DNA of 64,000 bases from Kappaphycus alvarezii (lineage: Eukaryota > Rhodophyta > Florideophyceae > Gigartinales > Solieriaceae), in NCBI GenBank assembly GCA_002205965.3, contig NADL03000009.1, positions 248,001-312,000 on the forward strand, written 5' to 3'. Of this stretch, positions 22,501-35,167 are shown piece after piece. The position numbers and the translations under genes were made by a program. Each line of letters opens with the position of its first letter. Position 1 is the stretch's first letter. The notes below the pieces were generated by a model. The model worked only from the letters and a program-made list of their open reading frames with translations, ran no database searches and was not told the origin of the DNA.

Positions 22501-25500
22501 CTTGCACCTGATGGCGCGGCTGCGGAACTTGGCCAAGAACAGGCCTACTCAAACTATGGCTTTGATGTACCTGAAGTTCGCAAATCCCAAAACATGGGAT
22601 GGCAACATTCAAACATCACGCCAGGAGGCGAACTTTGCTCTCAATAGCAATCGTGACCAAGCAGTGCAGAATAATGCCAATGAGGAACAAACAAATAGGC
22701 CTGCTAGTACAGAGTCATTTTCATGGGATAGCCATGCATATAACTACCAAACCAGAGAAGATTTTGAATCATCATTTACTGTGGGAACCGGAGAAACTTC
22801 TCAGCCTGAGTTCGCCTCGTTTGAGACGCCGGCTTATGAGCAGCCCACAGACGCGGAGGCAAAACCTAGGCAGGTAGCCAGTAATGTCGCCGGGGATTTC
22901 CCAACCTACAACGTCACACACACCTCCAGCGGGAATGATACAATTGAGGGGCTCCAGGGAACAGGGTATGCAGATCGCAGCAGTAAGAAACTCCATTCTG
23001 GGGAAGCCAAAGAACAGTCCCACGTACCTATGGTTATGACAAGCCAAGAGGCTGAGTTGGGACAAGTCAACGAGACCAGAAAACCGCCACAGCCGATGTC
23101 TGTGTTTCATCCGCCAGAGTATCCGTCACAGGACATGTCAGGGCCGCAGTCGACTTCAAACTCTACAGGTGCGAGCAGATTCTGGTCGGAAAGGCTCGAT
23201 CCCAGCCTCCTAAGGAGTACAGTCATCTGGCGACTACAGAACACAGTATACCGCAGGATGCGAGATACAAAGCTATGGGTATTGGCGTTGTCTCTCATGG
23301 CACCAGTTCCAAGAATGAAAGTACAGTTCCGGATTACGTCGCGGAGCCTGCAAATTGCGAGGAACGGGTGGAGGTCAAACGATAATGGCGGACTCGCACA
23401 ATGGCACTGTGCAAGGCCCGGGTACCAGGACGAGAAAAACAGAACCGAGAGCCCGCTTTATGAGTTGAACACCCTCCCCTCTCAGCAGGAAACTGCGCCA
23501 GACACATTGAATCCGAAGGGACAGCCGATGGACAATCGATCGTCATTCCCCGATAGTGAGCCTTTTCAGTTGGAACTCGAGCTAATGTTGATACAATCTG
23601 GGGTTCTGGCTCTCTGACTGGGGCATGGGAATGTCATCAGCCGCAGCATGGCTCCTCCCAAGTATCAGCTGAAGAAAACAAAAATTCCAATCAAATACCA
23701 GAGGAAGCACACGGTGCCAGACTGGGTGAGAATGACAGGACAGTTGACGAAAGGCAACCGGATTCCAACACATTTCGAAATCCCCATGACTTTCAGAACT
23801 TTGGGAATGATGCGGAATTTTCTGCCTACGCTCCGCGGCATCGGAAGCAAGAAAACCTCGACAATGACTTTTCTTCTTACGCGCCAAGTGCTCATTCAAA
23901 CTTGACAAACCGGGACGATACTGCTCCGAAAAGTCAAATCTTGCATGAGTCGACTGCATTCGATGAAAGTTTTGACACCCCCCCGTGTCCGAGTCCTCAC
24001 TCAAGGCCAAACGGGAATCGCTTGTTGACGATCGCAGTGTCTCCTCGCAGCTGCGCCGACCGCATCTGTCAGAATTGCCCCCTCAGTGTAAATCATTCTG
24101 CGAGGAACGAATCCCCGCAACTTTTGCAACATACGATGCCTCCAGCTACTCGTCATTGGTCGTGAACGAAACACAGGTAGACCCGAATTCAGCAGCACCG
24201 TGGAATCAGAATTTGCAGACAGAAGGAAATGGAATTCTCGGAAGTACACAGCCTGGAGAGGTGCCGGGTTTGGGGACGGAATCTGCTTTTCCTTCTCAAC
24301 CTGATAATGCTCCTACGGATGCAGCAGGTGGTCCCACACTTAGGGCGACGCACGAACATGAAATGCCAAACACTGCACCGAGCTCGGTTGGCGTTCCGAG
24401 CGCAGGCTCTCTTGATCATCCTGTTGGCGGCGTGGTTCAGGAGCAACTCGGTGTCGAGGATTTTTATGGAAATCAGGCATTTGAAGCGTACGCCCCTCGT
24501 TCAAAAGTTGCTCGCGAATCTGAGACTTCTCACCAAGTTCCCAATCTTTCCGCAATTCAGTCTCGAACTCAAAGTGAAGGCATTTCTCTTGAAAATGGAG
24601 ATTTTCAAGCGCGATCACTGCGGTCGGAAGTTTCTTCAGATGATCGTGCCCCAATCGCAACAACCCTGGTAATTTTTACGAAGGTTCGATTCCATTTCCT
24701 CCTCAACCTGTGGCACCTGACGTTTCTGGTCTGCCCCATCAGGTACACATGGAACAGGCGGCGACGCTCCTTATCCTCCCGGCACTTTAGCCATACCGAT
24801 TCCGGTAATGTTTCCTCACTCACAGTGGATCACGGGCTGCATGTCTCTGGGCAAGGAATAGACTTCTACAAACCTTCTGTGTATGAAGGTGCATTGGATA
24901 GCAGCATGTATTCATACCCATTTTCTATAATGGATGCAGGTCCCAGTGGCGGATTAGAACATCGCCCTCCTCGTCCCGTGATGTCGTGGGATTTGGAGGC
25001 TCCTTAGTGACTACGTTTCCTGGATGCGGCGTAGGCTATACATCGAGTATTCAAAATGATGCGCCTGGCACGACCTCTCATCTAGTTCGAATTTATAACC
25101 TTGGAAGTATTCTGAGAAATGTCGCCAATGATGACCTAGTTGCCGCCTCGGAGGCCCTGCCTCCGCCGAACCTCCCCACAAGCTCCGATGACTTGCTTCC
25201 CCTTGCGGGCATGTGTGAGCGACTTGCAAATAGGTCTGTTGGTTTGAAGGCCGATGAGGATGAGGGTAGATCAGCATTGTGGAGATTATTGGCTCTTCTG
25301 TGCAAGAACTGCACTTCTGATTGGAGAAGTCACGCAGGTTCTGCGATATCGGGCCCTACATCTGTTCCAATGTTTGGACGAGGCAACAGCTCTCTTTCCT
25401 AGCAGGTCAAATCAATAAGGAATCGCCGTTGAAGCGGGCTAGCGTTATGTCGAAAAGAACGGAGTTAGAGCAGATGGAGGCCGCCAGTGCAGTCGAGAGA

Positions 25501-28140
25501 CTAATTGCTCAGGGGAACAGTTCGGAGGCAATTCGTGTTGCCAAGAAGCCGGGTTATGGACACTTGCATTAGTTCTGGCCTCAGCGGTCAATAGAGAGTT
25601 GTATAACCAGGCGATTTCTGCATTTGCAAAGAGCTATCTTAATGACGGCTCTGCTTTGCAGACGCTATGCTTCTCGATGGCAGAGAACGACGCGGCATTC
25701 GGAAGGCAACCTCTGCCTGGATTGAATGGAGAAAATCAGTGGGGATTTTACTTACAAGTCGTCGATCTACCATGAACTATGGAAGAAATGGAGACAGATT
25801 CTTGAACCTGATTGAACAGCTTGGAGATGCTTTGATTTCACAGAAAGGCGATTATGTTGCTGGTCATGTATGCTACCTAATATCAGGACGCATTGAATCG
25901 CTAGACGCGTTGCAAGTCGCGATGCTAGGGGGTGACAAAAAGGTCCCGGCTGGCCGCCCAAGGTCTTATGGATCCCCTGCAGTGACGCTCCAGTCGCTAG
26001 TGTTTGAAGCCATAGCAAACGTGTTGAGAGGGGAATCCTTTCCACATATTTTGCCATTCCGCTTATTTTGGCCGAGGCGATTTGTGCAACTGGTCGACCG
26101 GATGTGGCACTCAAGCATTGTGAATCAATCTCGAAGTCCGTGCGATCTGTGTTTGAGGCCGGTCGACAGGACATAGCCTCTCAAGTATTCACTCCCCTTT
26201 CCTTGCTAGCCTGGAGTCCTTGGAACAGAAGCTGAGATCGCATTTGGGGCTTCAGGAGGTTTCTGAGAAACGTGGTACGCTCACTTCGCTCGGTCAGTCA
26301 TTATCTGCCGCCCTCAGTCGATCAAATCTCTCATCTCGCATTTCCACGGCAATGAAAACATCGCAAGGGCTGATCTCCAAGGGAGACGACTCGAGAGCTC
26401 CCATTCCGCAATCATCACCGTTGTCACGACCAGCGACTGGTTCCTACTCGGTCCCCCATCCATCAGTCCCGCCAGTTCAAACAAGCCAAGGCCCTCCGGC
26501 GTTGAATCCTGTAGTTGGCACACCTATTCCGGTGCAAAGATCAACCGCAAACATGAGCGCAACATCTTTACCTGGACTGTCTGTGTCAAGTCATATAACG
26601 GATAAGACTAGTACCACTAATTTGCACGGTCGTGGCGCAGACAGTCGACAGACTTCAACCACCGAGCGGGAGGCACCGAGCAGCAACGAGAGATGGAACT
26701 CATTTGTATCCAGAACCATTGGGGTCCTTGCGCCAGCAGACGGCGACCTCTCTCCACCGCCTCCAAGTCGATCGAACAGTGGGTTCCCAATGAATGCAGA
26801 TCCGGCGCCATCTATCGGATTAGGTCGGGTACCGGCACACGTACTCCAGGATATGACCTCTCAACAAGCCATATGAGGTCTGCATCTGTGGGTGACATGC
26901 CCATGGGAGTGATGACGGCCCCGAACTTTCGTCACACGCAGAATGCGCCCAGCAACGTCTCGGGTACAAATCAGTCAATACCCTCGGGCAAAGCACTGTC
27001 GGCTTCTGGTCTGGACGATGGCAATGGACACCGATCTTTAAATGGAACTACGGTTCAAGAGGCCAACTCAATCAACCCTGATGAAAAGACCTTACATCGT
27101 CGGTCGGCCTCAGACATGACGATGGCATCGCAGACTTCCGAAAGAAAGCCTCCGAGACCTCCCCGACGCGCCCAAGTGCGTCCGTCTCTGCGATCGAAAC
27201 GCCAGACGGACGAGTTGCGCCGAAGGGTTGGAGTTCCCGATTCAGAGAAAGACTCATGTCTGCTTTTAGAGGTCCACCGCGTGCGCACATGGGAAATGAG
27301 AACAAGTTTATGTTTGATAGGGAAAGAGGGAGATGGGTTATCGAAGGAGAAGACCCGGAGCCGGAGACGACATACCACCACCGCCACCCGACGACGACGC
27401 AATGTTTGGCGGAAGCGACGCGCAGGTTCCGACATCTGTGAGCTACGATAATCTTCGAGAGGGATCAATGGACTCGCATCCGCAGCAACTTCCACGTTCT
27501 CACAGCATGCAAGATTCAAGATTCACACCGGATGTGCAAATGATGCAAGGGACGGTAATGACCCAGTCTCAACACAAAGCCCGTACTCCGATCATACAAC
27601 ACTCATCAATCGTCAACACAAGGGGGTGCAATGGATAACTTCAGTTCTCGGGACAATGTCAGTGAAACCTCAGGTACCTCATCGACAGGTGCTCCAATGC
27701 ACTTCATGGCAAACAGAAGTCAGACTTCGTCACCAGCGCAACCGGCGGTTGCACAAAATAGATTCAGGTCACAATCGGGGCGAAGATCTGGGAGACGAGC
27801 CTATGTTGACACTTTCAACAAAGGTCAGCTTCCATCTGCGTCATCAGGATCTGCGGGACCCCTCGCGCGGCCTGTTATGCCGGGGATGCCTGGATTAGGC
27901 GGAAAGAATAACTCAATTAATGTATTCACTCCGAGCCCTGCGCAGTCGTCAGGTACAGACTTCTCTGAGAGTGGGACAAACCAGGATTCGGGAGGTTTTG
28001 GACCTCCTTATCCGCAAGGGAGAGTGAACGAAAACGTTGTCTCTGCAGAGAACTTCATGCCGAGACCTGCGCAAGGAGCAACGTCAGCTCCATTTGAACA
28101 GTACAGCAGGCTAGCGGGAAACCCAAGAATGCGGGCCTAG
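19535..28140 (+). CDS. SEC16: Sec16-like COPII coat assembly scaffold, frame broken
   Basis: Sec16 organises ER exit sites, binding Sec13/Sec23 and controlling Sar1 GTP turnover. The central conserved domain starts near 24,960 with HRPPRPVMSW and GFGGSLVTTFPG. The helical ACE1 part follows: GRSALWRLLALLCKN (25,264), ERLIAQGNSSEAIRVA (25,494), ALVLASAVNRELYNQAI (25,570), KGDYVAGHVCYLIS (25,843), and LILAEAICATGRPDVAL (26,057). The C-terminal conserved block is AHMGNENKFMFDRERGRWV (27,284), then DDIPPPPPDDDAMFGG. The N-terminal ~5.4 kb encodes disordered, Q/S/P-rich sequence with acidic Trp motifs (SGWDGVDGWGDDN, near 19,912). Total length is about 2,870 codons, long for the family. The signal jumps frame at least 15 times, with few stops inside the pieces. 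The start at 19,535 is the first ATG in the C-rich tract and is uncertain. An indel-affected but real gene is my preferred reading; a young pseudogene is possible. Confidence 0.85.
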
Positions 28141-28450
28141 ATAAATTTTTTGATGGTCGCCAAGATTCGGCCTCTTCAATCAAATGGACGCGCAAACCAC
28201 ATCTTGATCTCAATTAAGTCTTTTGGCAGAGAGGAACAGGTTAGCCTAATCTCTAGAGTAGAAGCCAACATTGGCTTGCAATCATGCTCCACGGTATGTA
28301 CGAACCACTCAATCCCAGGTAATCGGTTTGGGATCACGGCGTATGCTCTGTCTAACATATGGTAAGCGTACCGCTCTATGGAACGTTTCTGCCCTACCTC
28401 TGCACCCCGTTTCAACTCGGGAAAAAGTGGGACAGTTTAATATTTGGAAA
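28141..28450. other. SEC16 3' flank
   Basis: The SEC16 frame stops with TAG at 28,138-28,140. The next 300 bases hold no clear gene; a 79-codon minus-strand frame (28,176-28,415) may be the decayed end of the LINE-like element that lies head-on to SEC16. Confidence 0.3.
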
Positions 28451-31040
28451 GTAGGGTCATTTCGTAAAGTGATGCTAGTTGTTCCCTTCTCGGATTAAGC
28501 TTTGATGTAGACACAGACCTAGCAGCAGCGCTACTGTAGAGCGGGCCGGAGACCGGCCAACAGGCATGCAGTATTCGACATTGACGCCGCAGCAGAGTGC
28601 CCTTGAGGTCGGACTTCCGTACCCTTTCCATATATCTCCATTGTCCTTACTGCTACGTTGCGTGCGACGTATCTTAGTAGCCCATAGGCGTCCGGGTGCC
28701 AACCTCGAGGGTAGAGGTAGGGACAGGAACAAGCCTACCTTAGCTATAATACTGGAACCACGACGAAAATTCTCTCGGGTCAACACTAGTCATGAGTCCT
28801 GGAGATTGGGCACAATTCACCCATGCTTTTGCACCGGGAGGAGCATTGAGGCCCAAACAGCCTGCCTCCTATTGTCGTCAAGGGGGGATCTCTTCCAGCA
28901 CTCTTTTTTGGATTGCGTCCGTCAATGTCCTCTGCGATCGGGTTTGCTGAAGCAGAAAGCCCTGAAGGGGAGGGTCCTGGATTGCGTTCAAGACCGGGAC
29001 CACGCGCAGTGGGCGTTCAAGGTGTCTTGGTGCGTTGAAAGACTTCTAATCGAAGCGGGCAGAAGGGCTGCGCACAGCCTGTTTGACGAAGAGCTGGACA
29101 AGAGGAAGGCAGCGGCTGCAATGGACTTTGCACATGTGAATCCCACACCTCAGCTATGGCTTTCCCGTCGTCAGCTTGACTGGGAGCTGCAGCTCTCGAA
29201 ATATGTCAGAGTCGAGTACTGCCCTGGCTAGTGTCCGCACACAGCTCTTCATCATCTCATCAAATTTCGCAGTGCCTTCCGCCGTGCTAGATGGTGGTAC
29301 CACGTGTGCCAATCTTGCAGACACGGAAGCAGTTGCGCAGGAGCTGGAATGACCTGTGTGTGTTCTAGAGGTCGATGATATTGTCAAGGAACGGCGTCAA
29401 GGACTGAATGTGAGCTGTGAAGCACTTCTGCGTAGTCTTAGGAGCCCACTGGAGCGTTTAGAACGAAAGCGTCTCAACTGTATTCTCCTGCGTAACGTCT
29501 GGTGGGTAAAGGCTTTGAACTGACTCCTGCGGTGTAGGCCACTAGATTCGGCATTTCGCCATGGATATATATCCCCCTGCTTAATTCAACTGAGGAAGAG
29601 AGGATAGGTAACGCTTTACGCAGCTAGCCGTTGCGTGTGCGATTATGTATCCATCGTTATGGTACCAAAGCGGGGAAAATTTGGGTTATTTTAATGCATG
29701 GAAGATGTGGTCGTTATATCCACGCGGCTAATGCGTTATGCGGGATCGGTACCAAAGCTGAAGAGGGACAATATTTACTCATTACTTACTGAGATCATGA
29801 AACAGCAAACTGGCGAGATGCTGTTCCTTGTTCCCTGATCTCGGGATTTGTTGAATTTTGAGGATACAGGTTTAGCCCCAGGTCGAACAGAACCGCCCTG
29901 AGGTTGTCGCTTTGCTGCGTTCTTTCTTTGCATAGGATTGCGTGACGACCGATCCATACGAATGCGGGGTCATTTGCATAGCACTGTGTAACCCATGGAA
30001 ACAATTCGGGAACAAGTTTTGACTGCTTAAGAAAATCTAATCGGAATGCACAAATTGAACTCATTCTTCAAATCTACCGACAGCATGGCATATTCGGAGC
30101 CATGGCCGAATTACTTAATAGCCCGTCGGAACCTGTGGAAGGCCTTATGGAGGACGGTATCAGTGCCAGATCTGGTGGCGATACCTAGGCGTTAGGGGTA
30201 CACTATGCAGCGTTTCAATTGGACTTGCCTAGCTAGGGTCACAGTGTACAGTACATGAAAACAGTGGTAATAAATAGCAGCAGCTCAGAACCTCAACGCC
30301 GCCCTACACACACCTGCAGTCCGTCCCTATTTTAAAATGCCAAGGCCTGGGTTATCACTCCGCGAGGGATTTAGCAGACCATTTCAAGGTCTTTACTCGT
30401 GGTAATCAAGCACCCACTACGGCGCCACTTATTCTCTTCCAGATCCTGGGGGGACGAATTTCGCACAAATTCCGGAAGCCGCAAGGTGAAGATATGTGGG
30501 GTGACTAAGCACTGAGTAGCATGTAACGTCAGAGCTCGGAATAAGAACGTTCAATCTCTTTTTGCTAGCTGAAGTAGGCCTTGCGCGAAAGTCATGTTGT
30601 TATGAAGTGAAGCGCTCGGAGGATGTGTTTGTACACTTTCAACAGTCGACCACCGCCATTCGGGAACGATGACGTGTAAGGCAGTATTGTCAGTTTACAT
30701 GTAGGAAGGATTAAAGCAGAGCGAAAACGATGAAAGATCAGAGAGTAGAGTTCCTTCCGTCTAAACGGACTGTTGTCGCGGATCATTACAATTAGCTGCT
30801 CGATGATTCTTGGCCCCCGAAGATGGCACGAGAAAAGTCGCAAGCGCCCTCCCCGTAAAGGGGGGTAGTTCTGGTGCTCTGCTGCTTAGAGGGATTGACG
30901 GCTGTTTCCAGAGAGGAAGGGGCCCCTTCGACGCACTCGTAAAGCGTCTTGGTCCCACTGATTGTGTGGATAATGTTATTTGTCGTGCATATCTATACAA
31001 AGCTTTTGCCACACCAAGCACCTCTTTCGCCGTGGACATC
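28450..31040 (-). mobile_element. LINE-type (non-LTR) retrotransposon remnant
   Basis: The minus strand carries the core of a non-LTR reverse transcriptase and its C-terminal tail, without LTRs. In order from right to left: a weak N-terminal part at 30,761-31,039, the RT core at 29,795-30,200, then a tail at 28,475-29,150. The tail has blocks RTLTDAIQKRVLEEI and AKAWVNCAQSPGL, followed by DPREF, similar to the post-RT region of RTs seen in algae and protists (pattern: GAxAWLNALPS...LSPxEF). It runs antisense and towards SEC16. Several frameshifts and stops are present. Confidence 0.6.
29795..30200 (-). pseudogene. non-LTR reverse transcriptase core
   Basis: From 30,200 downward one frame reads RLGIATRSGTDTVLHKAF, matching the motif-2 region (GVGVxxGTExxVHxxR), then, after one stop, EYAMLSVDLKNEFNL, the motif A block with its catalytic Asp. 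After a frameshift the 89-codon frame at 29,795-30,064 continues with FPWVTQCYANDPAFVWIG and RTQQSDNLRAVLFDLGL, the QQGDPLGPxLF motif with two substitutions. The YADD box should follow near 29,700 but I cannot see it. The enzyme would prime on nicked chromosomal DNA. Confidence 0.7.
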
Positions 31041-32980
31041 GAAGTTACGGGCGCAATACCTTCTTATTCCTAGCTATTGAAGAGCTTTGATGCTTAGCTC
31101 GATGCAACTCGGCATCTCGCGAGATATTCTACACAGGTGTTTCCCTGTGGCGCTGTTCGAACTCTATCTTTTTTGAGACCAAGGCGTCTAAAAGTTCTCT
31201 ATGCAGTTTCACGGGCTCTTGCTCAAGTAGATGGAATGTCTCCTTCCGACTCCATTTCACTTTGTCTTCAATTCCATCATATTTGATAAAATCTGAAGTA
31301 ATATCCTCGACAGCGTTCCCGAATGCCGGTAGTCATCACTCGCCAACGCCGGAATGCGTCCGGCAGGTGCGAATCCGTTAAGGCCCACGCCGTGCAATTA
31401 TCTCAATAGAAAGCTATACATAAGAGGACTCCTGCGGGTCTACGGAACCGCGAACAGGTTTGAGTATCTAGCCCCCACAAGCATGCCTGGTCTCAATAAT
31501 GGATGTTCGAAGTGCATCTCGGCAAATCATAACCGGTGATGGTTTATGGGCGAACAGCGTGAAACCGGGTAGTCCCTGAGTTGGGACTAGAATTGTATTG
31601 CACCCACCCTACCATTTCTATGAGCTTTAGCAAAAATAAGCAAGTAACGACTCCGCACAACTTGTCCTGAAAATTCAGGGGTTAGAAGCACTTCCGCGGC
31701 ACTAGCGGCCGTAGAGAAGCAACCTTACCGCTCCTATAACGCCGACGTACTCTGAACCATACGAATACCAAGTAGGTACCGCTGCTAGTGGGGACATAGG
31801 TCTACGTTTCGATAACAGCTCCTGCGTCCAACAGTATGGCTTACAGCCGGATCTCACATCCGAGGAGTTTCCTCCGACTCAAAACTGCCGGCTCTATCTG
31901 TTTAGAGAGCAGAACGGTAAAAAAAGGAAACATAACCATCGCCTGCATAATTTAGCGGTACCTCTATTCAGAAGCCTCACCGCGAACTGCCAACTGTCCA
32001 TAACAACATCCAATTTGAATGGTTTCGGCCGCATCACAAATCTGGAAAGCTGTTCTTCGCAATGTAGTGTTCAGTGTTCCTCCCCAAGCCCATGGCTCCC
32101 TGCCTGAAATCTTTTTCTACGTTCAGGGAGGAAATGCAAACAGATTTGGAAATCCTTACTGGGAAGAGAAATGGTCGTAAATAGTTGTTTGCCGCAATTC
32201 TTTTGCCTCTGAGGCCCATAAGAGACTTTGGCATACCCTCAGCAGCCTTGTTGTCACTGTGTTCACGTATCCGAGACATTCAATAGCTGCTGATGCAATC
32301 GCAAGGGCCTTCAGTTCCCCGTCAGTAGTGTATTGGTCCTCCTCATGATCACACTCCACTTCTTGGTTGTTGCAGCGTACGTCTCCAGAGATGAACACTT
32401 TTGTCTCTAACCATAGGGACTCTGTGATTCATCCTCATCCAGTGGATTCAGAAGCAAGTCCTCTCTGATCCGGTCTTAGCTTGAACCATGCTCATCTAAA
32501 TCACGAATGACATTCTCTCGAAGCTCTGTGCTACTTTCAATTACGAATCGTATCCTATCGAAGCTTGAAACAGAGAGGGAGACAGGTGGAGACGATGGCA
32601 GTAGATTTCAGAAAGTTGTGGGCAAAAGGTCAATGGGGTGTACCTGGATTCCCACAAGAATCCAGATGAGCCCCCTTTTTATAGACAGTACTGTACTGAA
32701 GCTCTACTTTAGAGCTTCTATACTTGTGTGTCAACTCAGTAGAACTTACTAGAAAATAGAATTGTAACTATAGAATTGTACTACTGTATCTGGAATATGA
32801 TCAAGTAAATAAAACGATGACGTGGGGCTTCAGGTCAAAAAAAAATATTGAAGGAAAATCAAACTCCGAAATTCATTCAAGGCGATGCAGTTTCTCTGTT
32901 ACACCACTGTGTAATAGAGAACTCAAATAACAAGAGCGAACAAGTGTCTGTTACATAGCGTTGCAACAGAGACATTGTTA
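31041..32980. other. unassigned intergenic DNA
   Basis: No gene can be supported. Minus-strand frames at 32,034-32,398 contain ELKALAIASAAIECLGYVNT followed by SEAK / KRIAANNY in two frames, which faintly recalls the RNase H end of a copia element, but the match is too weak to call. An ACAGTACTGTACTG palindrome lies at 32,695-32,708. Confidence 0.25.
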
Positions 32981-33122
32981 CACTATTCCTTCCCCCGGAC
33001 TGTTGACGTCCTCGTCAATGGTATTGCGGTAGTATATTGTGTTTCTGATTATGATGCTGAAATGCCTCAGTTACCATGACAGATCCATCTTCCATAACAT
33101 ATACAAAGTCCCTCACTAGTTG

Positions 33123-33461
33123 TCACTCCGCATCATGAGGTGGGTTACCACGTATTGAACGTAGGAAATTGTATCCACAGACAACTTTCTTATGAGCTAA
33201 AACATCCTCAACTTTCTGCTCTGTCCCAGTGGGAAATTGAAGCCGTTCAGGAAAAGGAGGAATAGATACAGCAATGTCACCCGGCTGCTCCAAGTATAGT
33301 GTTGTATAAATGATATGAATGATTGAATGGATCTTAAAGTGAGCAGGGAGATCGAATCGAATTGCATTCTTACCAATGAGCTCCTTTACCAAGAATGGCC
33401 TAAATCTTCGCGCACCAAGCCTTTTCGAATCCTGCGACATATAGTACACATCCGTAATCAA
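33123..33461 (-). pseudogene. gypsy integrase C-terminal GPF and chromo-like tail
   Basis: The 112-codon frame reads RLGARRFRPFLVKELIGKNA and IRFDLPAHFKIHSIIHI, the GPY/F module of Ty3/gypsy integrases where the strand-turn RPF replaces GPF, then QKVEDVLAHKKV and GYNFLRSIRGNPP, close to the start of the chromodomain (VEKILDHRxxxxxxxYLVKWxGYP). The chromodomain of chromoviruses guides integration to chromatin; here it is cut short or divergent. Confidence 0.65.
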
Positions 33462-34266
33462 TGAGCGATTAATCTATACCTTTGAGCCGACTTTATAATC
33501 TGGAAACTTGCATCGCCTCGAAGCGTAAGGAGCTTACCGGGCTTTTGCCATTCTGTAGGCATATTTCGCATCCTCAAGAGAAACCTTGAGCTTGACACTA
33601 AAGTCGTCAAAACTCTGAACAGGTATGCTGCTGTTAGGTAAAAGGTCTAACGGCGATTTAGGTATCCATCTAAAGTCCGCCTCAAACGGGGACATACCCA
33701 GATCATCGCTGACAGCCGAGTTGTACGCAAATTCTGCGGATGGTAGCAGTTAATCTGGGGGTTTGGGCGCACAAGAGGTAATTGATGGTTGAATTGATGG
33801 TGGAAGCTTCAGGTGAACATACCGGAGCTTCTGACCATGGTTTATATAGAGAAGTATTCAACGAGAGTGACAATGAATGGTAAGCAAAAAATACTAAATT
33901 CAAGGGTATTCTAGCAGAACAGGCCTAGGGGCGTAATACTACAAGGTTTCGAGAGTTAACCTAGTATATTGCGGTGAGACTGACAATATTGCCCATCATG
34001 GCAGAGTTCCATTGATCCACTTGGCGAGACAGCACTTGCTGATTGGTCTTGCCTGGAAAGCATCTAGGAGTATACCAGGTATCCATAAAGGATTCGTCTG
34101 ATTGGTCTGTCGTCTTGCGTTGCGTCGGTGCCAGATTACAGTACAATAGTTGCGCTGATGTCTCCTTACAGTGCTTATGTTGCCGTTTGAGGGCTACTGG
34201 CGGGATACTACTGGGCACATTGATACTACTCGGCATATTCATCACATCCCCCCAGTCATCCTGATG

Positions 34267-34860
34267 TTAAGACCAATGAAAAAGAAGATAATTATCGATA
34301 ATCTTATTTATAATTTCGGAAGCACCATCTATTTGTGGGTGTCTGCCAGTAGAAATTCTTAGTTTCATCCCACAAAGATTCATCAGTATCTTCCAAAACT
34401 TTGAAATGAACTTGTAATCACTGTCCGAGGTCACATCGTCAAGCAACCGATGTTTCTTAAAGGCATTCAAAAAGAAGTCCCTAGCCGTGTCTTGAGCAGT
34501 ATCCGACGTTTTTGATTTCAGAAAATGGACTCGACGAGTAAGTCGATCAACCTAATTCGTAATTGAATCATGAACGCTATCTGTCATGGATAGCCTCGCA
34601 GTGGAATCTGCGGAAAGTTATCTCCATCTGCCTTCAGAAAACTTCAGGGACATTGGATCTGCCAACTTTCTTTGATTAGAGTCCTTATACTGCTGACAAG
34701 TAAGACATATTTCATAGTACTTTCGAACATCCCGGCTTTTATGTTTCCAACGGACGTTTTCTAATCTGGAAATTGTCTTTGCAAATTTGAAATGTCCGCC
34801 GAATTTAGAGTCGCGAGCAATTTGCAAAATATCCGACATTGACCTTCGCGGCACACACAA
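34267..34860 (-). pseudogene. gypsy integrase HHCC module and core
   Basis: At 34,618-34,860 the frame gives GGHFKFAKTISRLENVRWKH then YYEICLTCQQYKDSN, a complete H-H-C-C zinc-binding module. After a broken stretch, 34,267-34,470 reads SDSDYKFISKFWKILMNLCG and ISTGRHPQIDGASEIINKII, where SDSD is the second-Asp region and GASE the catalytic Glu. The piece with the first Asp lies in damaged sequence at 34,470-34,610. Recognition of the family is secure; function is lost. Confidence 0.75.
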
Positions 34861-35167
34861 TTTCCATTGTAAAACAGTCTGGAGCCCTCTTTTCGGAACA
34901 TTGGCAGAAATTTCCCAAGTTCCTACCTCTAAACATCATCCTCTGGCCATTATACTTCCATAGCTTTTACCACTGGACCGAAGAACTGGTCGTCATCATA
35001 CCGAGGATCTGCCTATATCATCGCGGCTTCTACGCCAACAACGGTTTTTTTGCTGCGGAGATCCCCGCCCTGCTCTTGCCTTGGACAACATTACCGACTT
35101 GATTACCTGCTTCTACTCCGCCGCAAACATCTAGCCGTTACACACCGATCTCTACGGCTGCCAACTC

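Larger units (their letters stand above)
32983..34870 (-). mobile_element. Ty3/gypsy fragment, integrase part
   Basis: Only the integrase half of a gypsy element is present. Its left end is marked by CTATTCCTTCCCCCGGAC at 32,983-33,000, a polypurine tract on the minus strand, next to TGTTACA at 32,976-32,982, which would be the start of a minus-strand LTR (TGTAACA). Reverse transcriptase is absent to the right; a DIRS-like element begins there instead. The fragment is interrupted by stops and by unrelated frames at 33,700-33,960. Confidence 0.55.

Noticed and set aside
28566-29231. 221-codon + strand open frame
   Set aside because: The opposite strand carries RT-tail blocks of the LINE-like element, so this is most likely an antisense shadow.
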